Origin: Crotophaga sulcirostris
Lineage: Eukaryota; Chordata; Aves; Cuculiformes; Crotophagidae
NCBI GenBank assembly: GCA_013397455.1
Contig: VYZB01000118.1
Coordinates: forward strand, 1,719,521-1,783,520
DNA length: 64,000 nucleotides
Reading direction: 5' to 3'
Shown piece after piece: positions 55,177-64,000 of the stretch. The position numbers and the translations under genes are program-made. Each line of letters begins with the position of its first letter. Positions within the stretch are counted from its first letter, which is position 1. The notes below the pieces were generated by a model. It had not been told where the DNA came from. It did no database searches and saw only the letters and a list, made by a program, of their open reading frames with translations.

Positions 55177-55184
55177 GTCACGTG
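55177..55184 (+). promoter_or_regulatory. E-box GTCACGTG (USF/TFE-type site)
   Basis: GTCACGTG core flanked by GG and GT, matching the CACGTG E-box favoured by USF and MiT/TFE factors. Located near the upstream edge of the CpG island. Occupancy is inferred only from the motif. Confidence 0.35.
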
Positions 55185-55446
55185 GTCAGAGCCGCCGGTG
55201 GCGGGAGGCGCCCCGCGAGCCGCCGGTTTGGAGCCCGTTGCTAGGCGACAGGAGGGCGCGCAGCGCCTACGGGAGCGGCCGGGCGTAGGGGAGGGACGAC
55301 GCAGCGGCCGGGCAAGCGGAGCCACCTCAGCGCCGTCCCCTTCCCGCCCCGCACACGCAGATGTGCAGCCGCAGCGCGCGGCCTGCGAAGGGCGTTGCCG
55401 CCGGCCGTAGCGCAGGTGCGCTTTGAGGCGCTGTCCTCTCGCAAGA

Positions 55447-55462
55447 CCGCTAGGGGGCGCGG
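55447..55462 (+). promoter_or_regulatory. CTCF-like motif
   Basis: CCGCTAGGGGGCGCGG closely matches the core CTCF consensus (CC-N-C-N-AGGGGGCGC type). It stands between the CR1 fragment and the ARL4A promoter. It could be an insulator-type site, but GC-rich islands often contain near matches. Confidence 0.45.
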
Positions 55463-55483
55463 CTGGAGTGACAGCATCCACAT

Positions 55484-55488
55484 CCAAT
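55484..55488 (+). promoter_or_regulatory. ARL4A: CCAAT box (NF-Y site)
   Basis: CATCCAATGAG, with a GC box about 25 nt downstream. One of four CCAAT pentamers within about 370 bp upstream of the gap. Confidence 0.45.
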
Positions 55489-55561
55489 GAGCGTACGCGA
55501 CTCAGGCGAGGGGGCGGGGCTCTGGGGGCTGAAGGGGAGCCACCGCCCGCCGTGAAAGGTT

Positions 55562-55566
55562 ATTGG
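55562..55566 (-). promoter_or_regulatory. ARL4A: Inverted CCAAT box
   Basis: ATTGG within GGTTATTGGCGCTG, the reverse complement of a CCAAT box. Part of the same cluster. Confidence 0.4.
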
Positions 55567-55798
55567 CGCTGCCCGCCCGCTGGGGCACGGGTGCGCTGTG
55601 GGCGGAGGGCGCGGCAGCGGCGGCTTTCCCCGAGGGGACCGTGTAAGGCAGTGACCCCGCCTCGCGGGAGGGGGGGGGCGGAATGGGGTCGCTGAGGCAG
55701 GGCGTGGGCGGAGAGCGGGAGGCCGCGGCCCCTTTCCCTCGGCGTTCAGCTGAGGACGGCAGACACCGGGCACTCCGATGAGTGGCCGGTGCTGCCGG

Positions 55799-55803
55799 CC
55801 AAT
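55799..55803 (+). promoter_or_regulatory. ARL4A: CCAAT box (NF-Y site)
   Basis: GGCCAATAGGCG. It lies 52 bp upstream of another CCAAT pentamer in the same orientation, a spacing often seen for cooperating NF-Y sites. Confidence 0.5.
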
Positions 55804-55850
55804 AGGCGAGGCGAAGCTCGCTCTCGTCCCCGCCCCTGCCGCGCGCGGGG

Positions 55851-55855
55851 CCAAT
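55851..55855 (+). promoter_or_regulatory. ARL4A: CCAAT box (NF-Y site)
   Basis: GGGCCAATGGTAG, followed within 10 nt by a strong GC box. This is the CCAAT nearest to the gap, so the transcription start is probably inside or just around the missing sequence. Confidence 0.5.
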
Positions 55856-55882
55856 GGTAGGCGCGGGGCGGGGCGCGCGGGA

Positions 55883-56158
55883 NNNNNNNNNNNNNNNNNN
55901 NNNNNNNNNNNNNNNNNNNNNNNNNNNNNNNNNNNNNNNNNNNNNNNNNNNNNNNNNNNNNNNNNNNNNNNNNNNNNNNNNNNNNNNNNNNNNNNNNNNN
56001 NNNNNNNNNNNNNNNNNNNNNNNNNNNNNNNNNNNNNNNNNNNNNNNNNNNNNNNNNNNNNNNNNNNNNNNNNNNNNNNNNNNNNNNNNNNNNNNNNNNN
56101 NNNNNNNNNNNNNNNNNNNNNNNNNNNNNNNNNNNNNNNNNNNNNNNNNNNNNNNNNN
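55883..56158. other. Assembly gap (276 N)
   Basis: A run of N inside the CpG island between the promoter motifs and the ARL4A splice acceptor. It probably replaces very GC-rich sequence containing the transcription start, the first non-coding exon and its splice donor. Confidence 0.98.
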
Positions 56159-56260
56159 CCGCGTCGCGCTGCCCCCGCAGCCGGGGCGGCGGCTCGGGCC
56201 GGCGCGTTGCGGCCGTGAACTGGGGCCGAGTGGGGTCCTAACGCCGTGCGTGTCGTTGGC

Positions 56261-56262
56261 AG
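56261..56262 (+). other. ARL4A: Candidate splice acceptor of the ARL4A coding exon
   Basis: TGTCGTTGGCAG, after which the sequence runs 84 nt without any ATG to the ARL4A start codon. ARL4A in mammals has non-coding 5' exon(s) and a single coding exon, which fits. The polypyrimidine tract is weak, and CCCCCGCAG near 56172-56180 is an alternative acceptor. Confidence 0.45.
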
Positions 56263-56346
56263 GATCGGAGCGCAGCGCGGCGGCGGGCGTAGCCGCGGGA
56301 GCCGGCCTCTGCTCGTGGCAGCCTGGTGTCACCTTCCCTGCTGGCA

Positions 56347-56949
56347 ATGGGGAATGGACTCTCGGACCAGACGCCGATCCTCTCCAGCCTGCCTTCTTTC
56401 CAGAGTTTCCACATCGTGATCTTGGGACTGGACTCCGCAGGCAAGACCACCGTGCTCTACAGACTGCAGTTCAATGAGTTCGTCAACACCGTCCCCACTA
56501 AAGGATTTAATACGGAGAAAATCAAAGTGACGCTGGGCAACTCGAAAACGGTCACTTTCCACTTCTGGGATGTAGGTGGCCAGGAGAAGCTGAGGCCGCT
56601 GTGGAAGTCATACACGAGGTGCACCGATGGCATTGTGTTTGTGGTGGACTCCGTCGATGTGGAGAGAATGGAGGAGGCCAAAACAGAACTTCATAAGATT
56701 ACTAGGATATCTGAGAATCAAGGAGTGCCAGTCCTTATCATTGCTAACAAGCAGGACTTGAGGAACTCTCTCTCCCTTTCTGAAATTGAGAAAATGTTAG
56801 CAATGAGTGAGCTGAGTTCTTCGACTCCCTGGCATTTGCAGCCTACCTGTGCAATCATTGGAGATGGACTCAAAGAGGGACTGGAGAAACTACATGATAT
56901 GATAATTAAGCGAAGGAAAATGTTGAGGCAGCAGAAAAAGAAGAGATGA
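56347..56949 (+). CDS. ARL4A: ADP-ribosylation factor-like protein 4A (ARF-family small GTPase)
   Basis: Complete 200-residue GTPase in one exon, nearly identical to mammalian ARL4A. Seen: Gly2 in MGNGLSDQ (N-myristoylation), P-loop GLDSAGKT (27-34), switch I TVPTKGFN with Thr51, switch [10 protein letters not shown] (74-81) with Gln79 equivalent to the catalytic Gln of ARF1, NKQD (134-137), and a polybasic tail [13 protein letters not shown] that in the family directs the protein to plasma membrane and nucleus. Known family roles: recruiting cytohesin ARF-GEFs to the plasma membrane and influencing actin remodelling. The start is the first ATG after the candidate acceptor, with G at -3 and +4. 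The P-loop variable position is Ser30, where I recall Cys in human. The paralogues ARL4C and ARL4D are shorter or differ in the N-terminal stretch, so ARL4A is preferred. No introns, stops or frameshifts. It does not look like a retrocopy, because it sits behind its own CpG-island promoter and next to SCIN. Confidence 0.98.
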   Translation: MGNGLSDQTPILSSLPSFQSFHIVILGLDSAGKTTVLYRLQFNEFVNTVPTKGFNTEKIKVTLGNSKTVTFHFWDVGGQEKLRPLWKSYTRCTDGIVFVVDSVDVERMEEAKTELHKITRISENQGVPVLIIANKQDLRNSLSLSEIEKMLAMSELSSSTPWHLQPTCAIIGDGLKEGLEKLHDMIIKRRKMLRQQKKKR

Positions 56950-57236
56950 GTTCTATTTTGACCTTTCTATTTTAGAGTAGTTACATGGTCAAAATTTGAC
57001 ATAAGACAGCTTCCAAACCCAGGCCTGCTTGTTTGGATGCCGTTAAGATTAGTTACGTTAAACAATCAGTTGCGCAACCTTACTGTGTGGAAGGCTGTGC
57101 AGTTATGAAACTTTTTTTTTAACTAGTTTCTTCTGAGTTTTATGGCTCTGCATTATTTCAGAAGCCCTAATAGATGATGTAATACTATCAGGAAATGGAT
57201 GGGTGGGTATATGTGACATGGATGTCTAAATAGCCA

Positions 57237-57242
57237 AATAAA
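57237..57242 (+). terminator. ARL4A: ARL4A proximal poly(A) signal AATAAA
   Basis: AATAAA about 290 nt after the stop codon, followed by a GT- and T-rich stretch (TTAGTGTTGTATTC). It would give a short 3' UTR. Confidence 0.55.
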
Positions 57243-58645
57243 ATGAGGGTTTTCTGCTTAGTGTTGTATTCATACGTTTGAGGGTACCCTCTGCAAGCAG
57301 TTTGCATTGAAGGTGTTCTGTGTTTTTAAACTTCTAATGCTCGTAAGTGGAGTGTTTAGGTGAACATTATACAGCTTTAAAAACATGTATGAAGCTAGTA
57401 ACCCATTATTTCGAGAGGCTGTTTTTTACCTTGTTTGGGGATTTCTATGAAAGTTTGGCTACACATGTAGTTTTTTTAATTTGGCACTATTTAAAATTGA
57501 ATCATGTTTAGTTCAGATACTTGAAATCTAAGTGCTGTGGATTCTTCAACTGATAAATGAAAGACTTTCTGATAGGTAAAAAGTGTAAACAACATGCTGG
57601 AGCATGAAATAGTGGTTTCCCAACATATAGCATGTTTTTGATATGTAAGGTTTTTATTTTTTAGAAGTAGCCATTCATCATCATACCTGTGCTAATCAGG
57701 TTTAAACTGTTACTCAAAATTAGTAATTTATTTTTGAATGACAAGTATTACGTCCTCCTACTATCAAGTTAAAACTAAATTATTTGCAGTAAAGGAGCTA
57801 TAAAGAACAACTCTGGCTGTTGTGGTTCTAACCAGTGCAGCATTCGTTGCTCTACTGCTGACTTCTGGCGATATAACAAAATTATAATGAAGTAAAGATG
57901 GAGTTAAAATTAGCAGAGCACATCTTGTATCTCCCCAAAATACTCCATTTTATTAAAGTGGTATTGCTATGTCACTTTCAACGTATGCTTTTTTTTATCG
58001 TGACTTTTCAAAGTATTTTGTGGTTAGGAATGTAATAATGCTTTATACACTCAAACATTTGACACTACTTAGGGGGGTGGGGGGAAGTGGGGGAAGAAGA
58101 TTTTCAAGATGGGCCTGTGTTCTGCTTTAATTATGCTTTAAGCTGTTCTTGTTTACAGAGTGTGCAAACAGTGTTAACTGGGCAGGATAGTGCTTGACAG
58201 AAAAGGGAGGGTAGGTTTTCTTACTGGTACAGAGCTTCAAGTGACTCTTTAGATACTCGGCTAGCAATTAAAAGGGCTAAAACAGAGCCTGGATTTTAAG
58301 ACTAACTTTAGTGGTGCTGTAAAAATTCATCAGAATGTTAGATTCTCTTTAAACTTTTGTTGGAAATATCAAATTAAGAAAAAAAACATGGAAAAAAGCG
58401 TAAAATCTGTTTCCTCCTCTTACTCAACCAGCAAAGTAATACATTTTTCTTATGTGCTGCCATGTATCAGGAGGATGACAGCTACAAACCTGAATGTTAA
58501 TCAATGTAACTTAAACATGTTTGGAAAAAAAAATCAGACTTTTTAACCAGCAGCTGTTCGTCCAGGAGGTAACCAAAAATGCACTTTAGTGTCTTCAATA
58601 ACTGAAAGTGACAGCTGTTTTTTTATGACATCTTGGTCCTTTTTG

Positions 58646-58651
58646 AATAAA
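58646..58651 (+). terminator. ARL4A: ARL4A candidate distal poly(A) signal AATAAA
   Basis: AATAAA about 1.7 kb after the stop, followed by T- and GT-rich sequence (TTTTGTATGTTGGTT). It would keep the G-rich block in the 3' UTR. Confidence 0.45.
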
Positions 58652-58775
58652 CTGAAGTAGCTTCCAGAGGAGCTTTTGTATGTTGGTTATATATGTACCT
58701 GCACTGGTGACATTGTAAGTCACTTACTCAAGTAATGTCTATATTTATAGAAATGTGGATGACTTCTTAAACCTC

Positions 58776-58781
58776 AATAAA
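58776..58781 (+). terminator. ARL4A: ARL4A second distal poly(A) signal AATAAA
   Basis: AATAAA in CTCAATAAACAATTC, followed by a GTGTCTG element about 30 nt downstream. Alternative to the hexamer 130 nt upstream. Confidence 0.4.
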
Positions 58782-58800
58782 CAATTCAAAACAAGCCTGC

Positions 58801-61800
58801 AGAGAGAAGGTGTCTGACTTCTTGTACTGCAGCGGTACGTTCCCATCAACCTGTGTGCATGCATAGATTTTAACAACAGTAGAAATATTTCTGTTGAAAA
58901 CTGAAGTCTTATTACTGTGGTGAGGCTCATAAATGTCATGGTGTTATAAATTGCAGGTATCTCATTAAAAACTTTAAATCAGTGGCATGTCTATATTCAC
59001 AGAAGAAATATTAACTGCAGTTACTCCTTTCTGAAGTGATGGATCTTGCATAATTTGAAAAATCTTTTATATAGCTGAACCTATTTTGTGTTACGTGCAA
59101 TGTTTAATGGGTGATATTGGGCATTTATCACATGTACTCACAGGTGGTACTTAATTTGGTATCTTCAGGCTCATTTGTCTAAAGCTGTCTGAGGGATTCA
59201 CGTGTACTTAAGCCTTGGATGAGTTTCCTCCTTGGATTTTACAGCAGTGGGTAGAATGTGACGAGATCTGGAAGCTTCTAACTAGTTTCAGGACCCGGAC
59301 CTAGCTGAGACAAATTTCATTCAGCCTGCAAATAGAAATTGCTGAGTTTGGACAAGAATATCCAAACTGCTCTCTCAAAAACCTGATATTTTGATTTCTG
59401 TTTATGTAACTGGCACATCAAAATGTAGGTTACTAGCAGTCAGTCTTGAGAAAAAACTCTATTGGTGATGCTGAGCCCTATGAATTTCTACTGTAATTGG
59501 TATAATCTGGCTAACATTTTATTTTCTATCAGGTGCATAGTACTACTAGGCTGAAAAAGGTGAGAAAACAGACTAGCTCTTTGTGCCAGTAAACAAACTG
59601 TGTAGTAGTAATAATTGCTTCATTTTGAGTATTCATTAGGTTCTCTCAGGAATAGTTGAAAAAGCACTCTACTTGAAAAAGTCAACCGTATTTCGTTCTG
59701 CATATTAAGCACGTTAGTGTTTATCTGGTGACAGTCTCCTTAAACTCTTATGTATAAAAACTTCAGTGGATGATTTTAAATACAATGACATGACTGATCT
59801 GTGCTCTAGCACCCTGGAGGAAGAAGTAGAGAGTAATGTTTATAAAATGTCATGGTTGCTATCACATAATATTTAGTACTAACTAGGAAGTAGAAACTTT
59901 GAGTGGGGGATGAGTTTTATGTTCAAGCTATACCTTTATCTGTACTAGAACTGTTTTGCTGGAATATTACAGTAACTTCTGAGTAAAATATGCAAATGTA
60001 GCTGTACCTCTGAACCTATGTTTTGTATTACTGTGACAAAATCTTAGACTATAAACATAATGGTGATTGCAGTAGAACATTTGGTATCTTAGCTGACAGA
60101 GTTTCTGCTGGCATAGTTCTGTGAGACCACTGTCTTCCATAAGATGAATTGACAGTTCTTGCTTAAATACTGGTGTGTGTAAGAAAATCTTTAGAGGACC
60201 TGTATAAGCAGATGTAGTTCTGATGCAATGCCGGAGTTATTAATTTAAAACTGAAGTGATCTGTTTCCTAAAATGGGCTACAAATGACACTTCTTCAAGG
60301 CACTCGGTAAGTTAAATATCTTAAACTGCTTCTACTTTAAGAAGGTATGGAATTGCATTTAAATCAGTGCAGCACTGTTATAAAAGAACAAGCCACAAGG
60401 TCTTGTAACCTTATCACTGTTGTCTTAGCTTACAAAAGTTGGTATGGCATTGCCTCAGCTGTTTATGCATGTGCACTCATTTAAAGTTAACCAGCCTTCA
60501 GGGTCTGGTCTCTGTTTTCTAGCAGTGGAGATGTGTATTTGCTTGGCTGTTTCAGCTACAAAAAAGTACTGTAGGATGATGAGATTCCTTCTGGTTCTTG
60601 ACATCACTTTTAAGCTGTGCTGCACTGAATGTGCATTTACATTTGAAAAAAATACAAATATTAATTTTCAGCAAGATGATGGCTGAAACCTTTCTCTCTT
60701 CAGATTTTAATATTTATCCTATCCTGGTTGATACTTCTTATGTTGAAAGCAGTACCCACAGCCAGTCCATGGTTCCTGGACTGACTGGGAGAGGTCCTTC
60801 TGTACCCCTTATGCAGCACTTTGGTCCTGCAGGAGTTTTATTACCTGGGATGCAGTAGTAGCAGAGCAGTGAGGAGCTGAAAGCAGTCTGGGTGGGGGCT
60901 TGCAAGCCCTTTCTGGACCCCAACTTCTTGGGGGCTTATCTGCATCTTGGGTCATATGTTTACAGAGAGCAGGGTGTTAATTAGTGTCTGACTGAAACTT
61001 TTTGTTGAGAGTGTCTTCTTGGCATGGGAGGATGATTTAGGTACTGTATTGATGCTACAAGGAAGGACTCAGTAAGGCAGAGTGTGGAAAACTTAGGCAA
61101 TCGGCATGCACTATAAATAGGGCAGCAACCTTAGCATCCATCTTGCTGTGCGGATTGCAAGGCATGAAGGCTAGTGAGTAGGTACTCGTAATGCTATCTT
61201 CCTTTAACTTCTTTTGGGAGAAAAACCTTAGATATGAATTGATGCTTTTTGGATCAGTGTCTTCACTTTACTGCTGGGTGTCTCATCTTTCGAGAGGGTC
61301 CCAGCTTACAGCCCCACTCTGACAGCCCATAGCCTCAGGTGCCTGAGCCAAAATAATTCCTGTTGCTGCTGGAAGGGATGTGTAGGGAGCTGTGAGTGGG
61401 CATTCGCTCCTGTTTAGTCTAGAGGATGAGGAAAGCATTTTATTGTTTACTTTTTTTTTTTTTAATCCTGACTGACTAATAGGTATGTGAAGGCCTGGCC
61501 CTCTCACGCTGCTCTGTAGGCTGTGATTATTTTTAGAAGCAGTACAAGACTGCAGAGCTGTGTGGATAAACTCTTGAGTGCGTTTTTAGGCTGAAGGGAA
61601 ATACATGGCCTGACTTTGCAGCAGGGTTGACACCTGGGCTGTCATACAGGCTCCTGCAGTCAGCCTACCTATCTGAGAACAAAGCAAAAGGCTGATACGT
61701 AGGGCTGATGCCCTTTTTAAAAGCATTAGTCAGTCTTAAACCAGTTGCAAAGAAGCAAAAAACACAGTTTCAAAGACCTAGCTGAAAAAAAATCCCAAGT

Positions 61801-64000
61801 AGCAAATTAAAGGCTTTAGTTTCCTCCCTCTCAGTGTCCTGTTTTATTGTTGCTGGCTGGGAGTGATCCGAGGCACCTGAGCAGTGACTACAGGTATGCT
61901 GCCTGCTCACCACAGGGCCTGGTGAGTGGCACATTTACTGAGGGCTCACATATTGATTTTATCCAAAGGTAAACCCAAAACCTAAGGAGAAGAAGTAGGC
62001 AGGGAGGCCAGACTGCTTCCAGACTAAATACCTTCTTGCAAACAGCTCAGGAAGGTAAGAGATGATAATCCCTGAGCTATGAAGATTAGGGTTTCTTAGT
62101 TCCAGCTATATTTACACAGCTGCTCCACCAGAATTAAGAGCTAAAGATGACAGAATAGTCTGAAAGGAGAAGGTGGAGTAGAGTTGTTGGCTGTGGAGTG
62201 TGCAGAGTAAGAGAAGATTTGAAACTGTTGGGCTTTCCTAGCTTTTCCAGAGACATTGAGCCCTAGGGGAAATAGATATGCTTTTAGGCTGCTTAATTGG
62301 TTTAAAATCTTTATTGTTTTAGGTGCTGTAGTTTTCCTATTGCTGAAATGAAACAATACCTCATTTAAGAAAGCCACCTAATCACTGCGTTAATCTCCGA
62401 ATCCACCAACAAAGGATAAGGTTATCAGGGATGCTGAGCCTTGTTAAACGTGTTGAGGGCTCCTGGCTGACTCACAAGCTGCTGTATTTCAAGGTCTTTC
62501 TGAAAATAGCAGAATGGTTGAATTTAGGTCGGATGAGGTAAAGGTGTGAAGCCTGACCCCTCAAAACCAACACACAGTCCAGAGATTCCACTAACCTTAT
62601 AACTACTGATCTTCCATTAGTGCTTTATCAATGATAAATAAAAATAATTTCATTTGGACCATAACTTTTTCATCCCTTTCCCATTTCAATGTCATTCACC
62701 CTGAAAGCTTTAACGGGCCTTGATATTGAAACATCATTGAGTTTGGTGTCATAAGGATGAGTTTGTGAGTGAAGAGGATCAGGAAAGCGTGTTCAGCACT
62801 GCTGCAATGACTTGTTTAGCTGAAATCAGTCTTTTTGTAAAGCTGGCTTAATGTGGACAAAGATGACCTAAAAAAGGGAAATTTTCTAAAAATATCTTCT
62901 TGTTTCTAACATTAGCTGATCTCCACTGGTCTTATAAATTATTGGATGCTGTTATAGGCATGAGATGCTGTTGATTTTTTGATACCAGTTGCATGAGGAT
63001 TTCTAAGATGATTTCAACTGTTGGCATATCATGAGTGCAAGGTCTCCATAGTTTTAAATGTTAATACTGAATATATGTATCTATAATGTATGTTTTCTGA
63101 TGTTCATCTGAGGTGCTTCTGTGGCTCAATCTGGTTTCTCAAAGAAATTTTTGATTATTTGTGATTAATATAACAATGTCTCTGCAAACACAGTTTATTC
63201 ATATTTAGTTCCTCTTATAAATGACAAGTAAAATGGCAATCTACAGATTATTCATAGCACTATTTCCATTGAATTCCAGCAATGGAGTTTCTATATGAAT
63301 TTGTGATATATATTCCATTTTTCTTGGTTATACTATATTTCATATAGGGGCTGAATTGTGCTAACCTTGGAAATACTAACCTCCCTGATTTTAATTAGCT
63401 TAGAAAATTGACTTGTACATTTAAAGTCATTGTAATTCAGCTGTAATCAGTCATGTTACACTGGAAACATGGACTGAGCCCACACTGATGCTTTTTGACA
63501 GATCTCCTATTGCCACATCAATACACATCCCTCACTTTGGTTTATGGTAGTACTGGTACCAGCAAACTATATTTCTGTATGGTTCAGCAATTGTATTTCT
63601 GTCACTGCCATATAATTTGCTTATATAAAATGCTTGCTTATGTCTTGCTATTGCTGTTATCATGATAGGGGAGTGTTTGAAAAAAATCTGCACAAAGACT
63701 TAGAGGTGCACTGCAGCTCTAAAACAAATACATCAGACTACGTAATTTTGTTTTAAAGTACTGGAGTCAATGCTGAAAGCTGGAAGTTTAAGGCTGAAGA
63801 TTGGTATATCTAGCCCAGTCGCTGAGCTCTGGTCATTTTATCTCTAGAGGCCTTCATCTATGTGTAAACAAGAATAGTTGCTCTTACGTTCAAAGTCATG
63901 CTTAAAAGTGCTGTGAGATACTAATATATTACAGGAATGCAGTGCAATGGAAAGTAATAGAAAGGCTGTAACAGGAATTTGGATTTTTCCATTGGCTTGT
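58801..64000. other. Downstream intergenic sequence; no gene recognised
   Basis: AT-rich sequence on both strands without recognised exons, RNAs or transposons. The longest frames are under 90 codons. A TATA-like element followed by an ATG and a good splice donor consensus lies near 61111-61180 and is discussed as a finding. Confidence 0.6.
61111..61120 (+). promoter_or_regulatory. TATA-like element, orphan
   Basis: CTATAAATAG followed by GGC, a good TATA-box match with a G/C-rich flank. Downstream, within 55 nt, comes an ATG and then A|GTGAGT, a consensus splice donor. No downstream coding exon is recognised, so this may be fortuitous. Confidence 0.2.

Larger units (their letters stand above)
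55035..56560. promoter_or_regulatory. ARL4A: CpG island spanning the ARL4A promoter and start of the CDS
   Basis: An abrupt change from AT-rich sequence to very high GC with dense CpG, containing GC boxes (for example 55512-55520, 55706-55711, 55865-55874), several CCAAT boxes, an E-box and a CTCF-like motif. It has no TATA box near the gene, so it looks like a broad, CpG-type promoter. It includes an assembly gap. Long open frames in both directions here are a by-product of high GC. Confidence 0.88.
56950..58800 (+). other. ARL4A: ARL4A 3' UTR (long form)
   Basis: AU-rich sequence with several ATTTA pentamers and no coding potential, containing at least three AATAAA hexamers. This suggests short and long 3' UTR forms. 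A G-rich block (runs of 6, 6 and 5 G at 58072-58093) stands out. The end is inferred from the last clustered signal. Confidence 0.55.

Noticed and set aside
55056..55487. 143-codon minus-strand frame upstream of ARL4A, possible divergent gene
   Set aside because: Ala/Arg/Gly/Pro-rich translation typical of CpG islands; similar open frames exist in several other frames at the same place.
56326..56346. Seven-codon N-terminal extension of ARL4A
   Set aside because: The upstream start would be GTG. The ATG at 56347 begins the conserved MGNGLSDQ with the myristoylation Gly and has a good start context.
55502..56477. Long open frames crossing the N gap on both strands
   Set aside because: They are open only because N codons are not stops and GC-rich DNA has few stops; there is no evidence of coding.

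Overview
The window is vertebrate nuclear DNA, most likely from a bird. It has large AT-rich introns with GT-AG boundaries and isolated short coding exons. It carries a CR1-type LINE fragment close to the avian CR1 consensus, and a strongly GC-rich CpG-island promoter containing an unsequenced gap of 276 N. The two recognisable genes, SCIN and ARL4A, are also neighbours in the same order in other amniotes as far as I recall. There are no bacterial-type operons, CRISPR arrays, phage or other multi-gene systems here, and I did not find an undescribed biological system.

Layout. Positions 1-11259 hold no recognised exon and are read as intron of SCIN (the preceding exons lie outside the window). 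From 11260 to 38768, thirteen + strand exons encode the last 545 residues of scinderin (adseverin), a Ca2+-dependent actin-severing and capping protein of the gelsolin family. These correspond to human residues 173 to the end. Every junction is GT-AG and all phases join into one open frame ending in TGA. The first intron in view is 14.1 kb, while two others are under 200 bp. The SCIN 3' UTR probably ends just after an AATAAA at 40284. The interval 40310-54450 is gene-poor, with one long poly-A tract and a few weak ORFs. A minus-strand CR1 LINE fragment (about 54452-54968) abuts a CpG island (about 55035-56560). The island carries CCAAT boxes, GC boxes, an E-box and a CTCF-like motif, and is interrupted by the gap at 55883-56158. 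The intact single-exon CDS of ARL4A, an ARF-family GTPase, follows at 56347-56949 with a long AU-rich 3' UTR and several poly(A) signals. The rest, to 64000, shows no recognisable gene.

The two genes are transcribed in the same direction but have separate promoters. Their products both act on the cortical actin cytoskeleton: SCIN severs filaments directly, and ARL4A is known as a plasma-membrane GTPase that influences actin remodelling. Nothing in the sequence shows that they are co-regulated.
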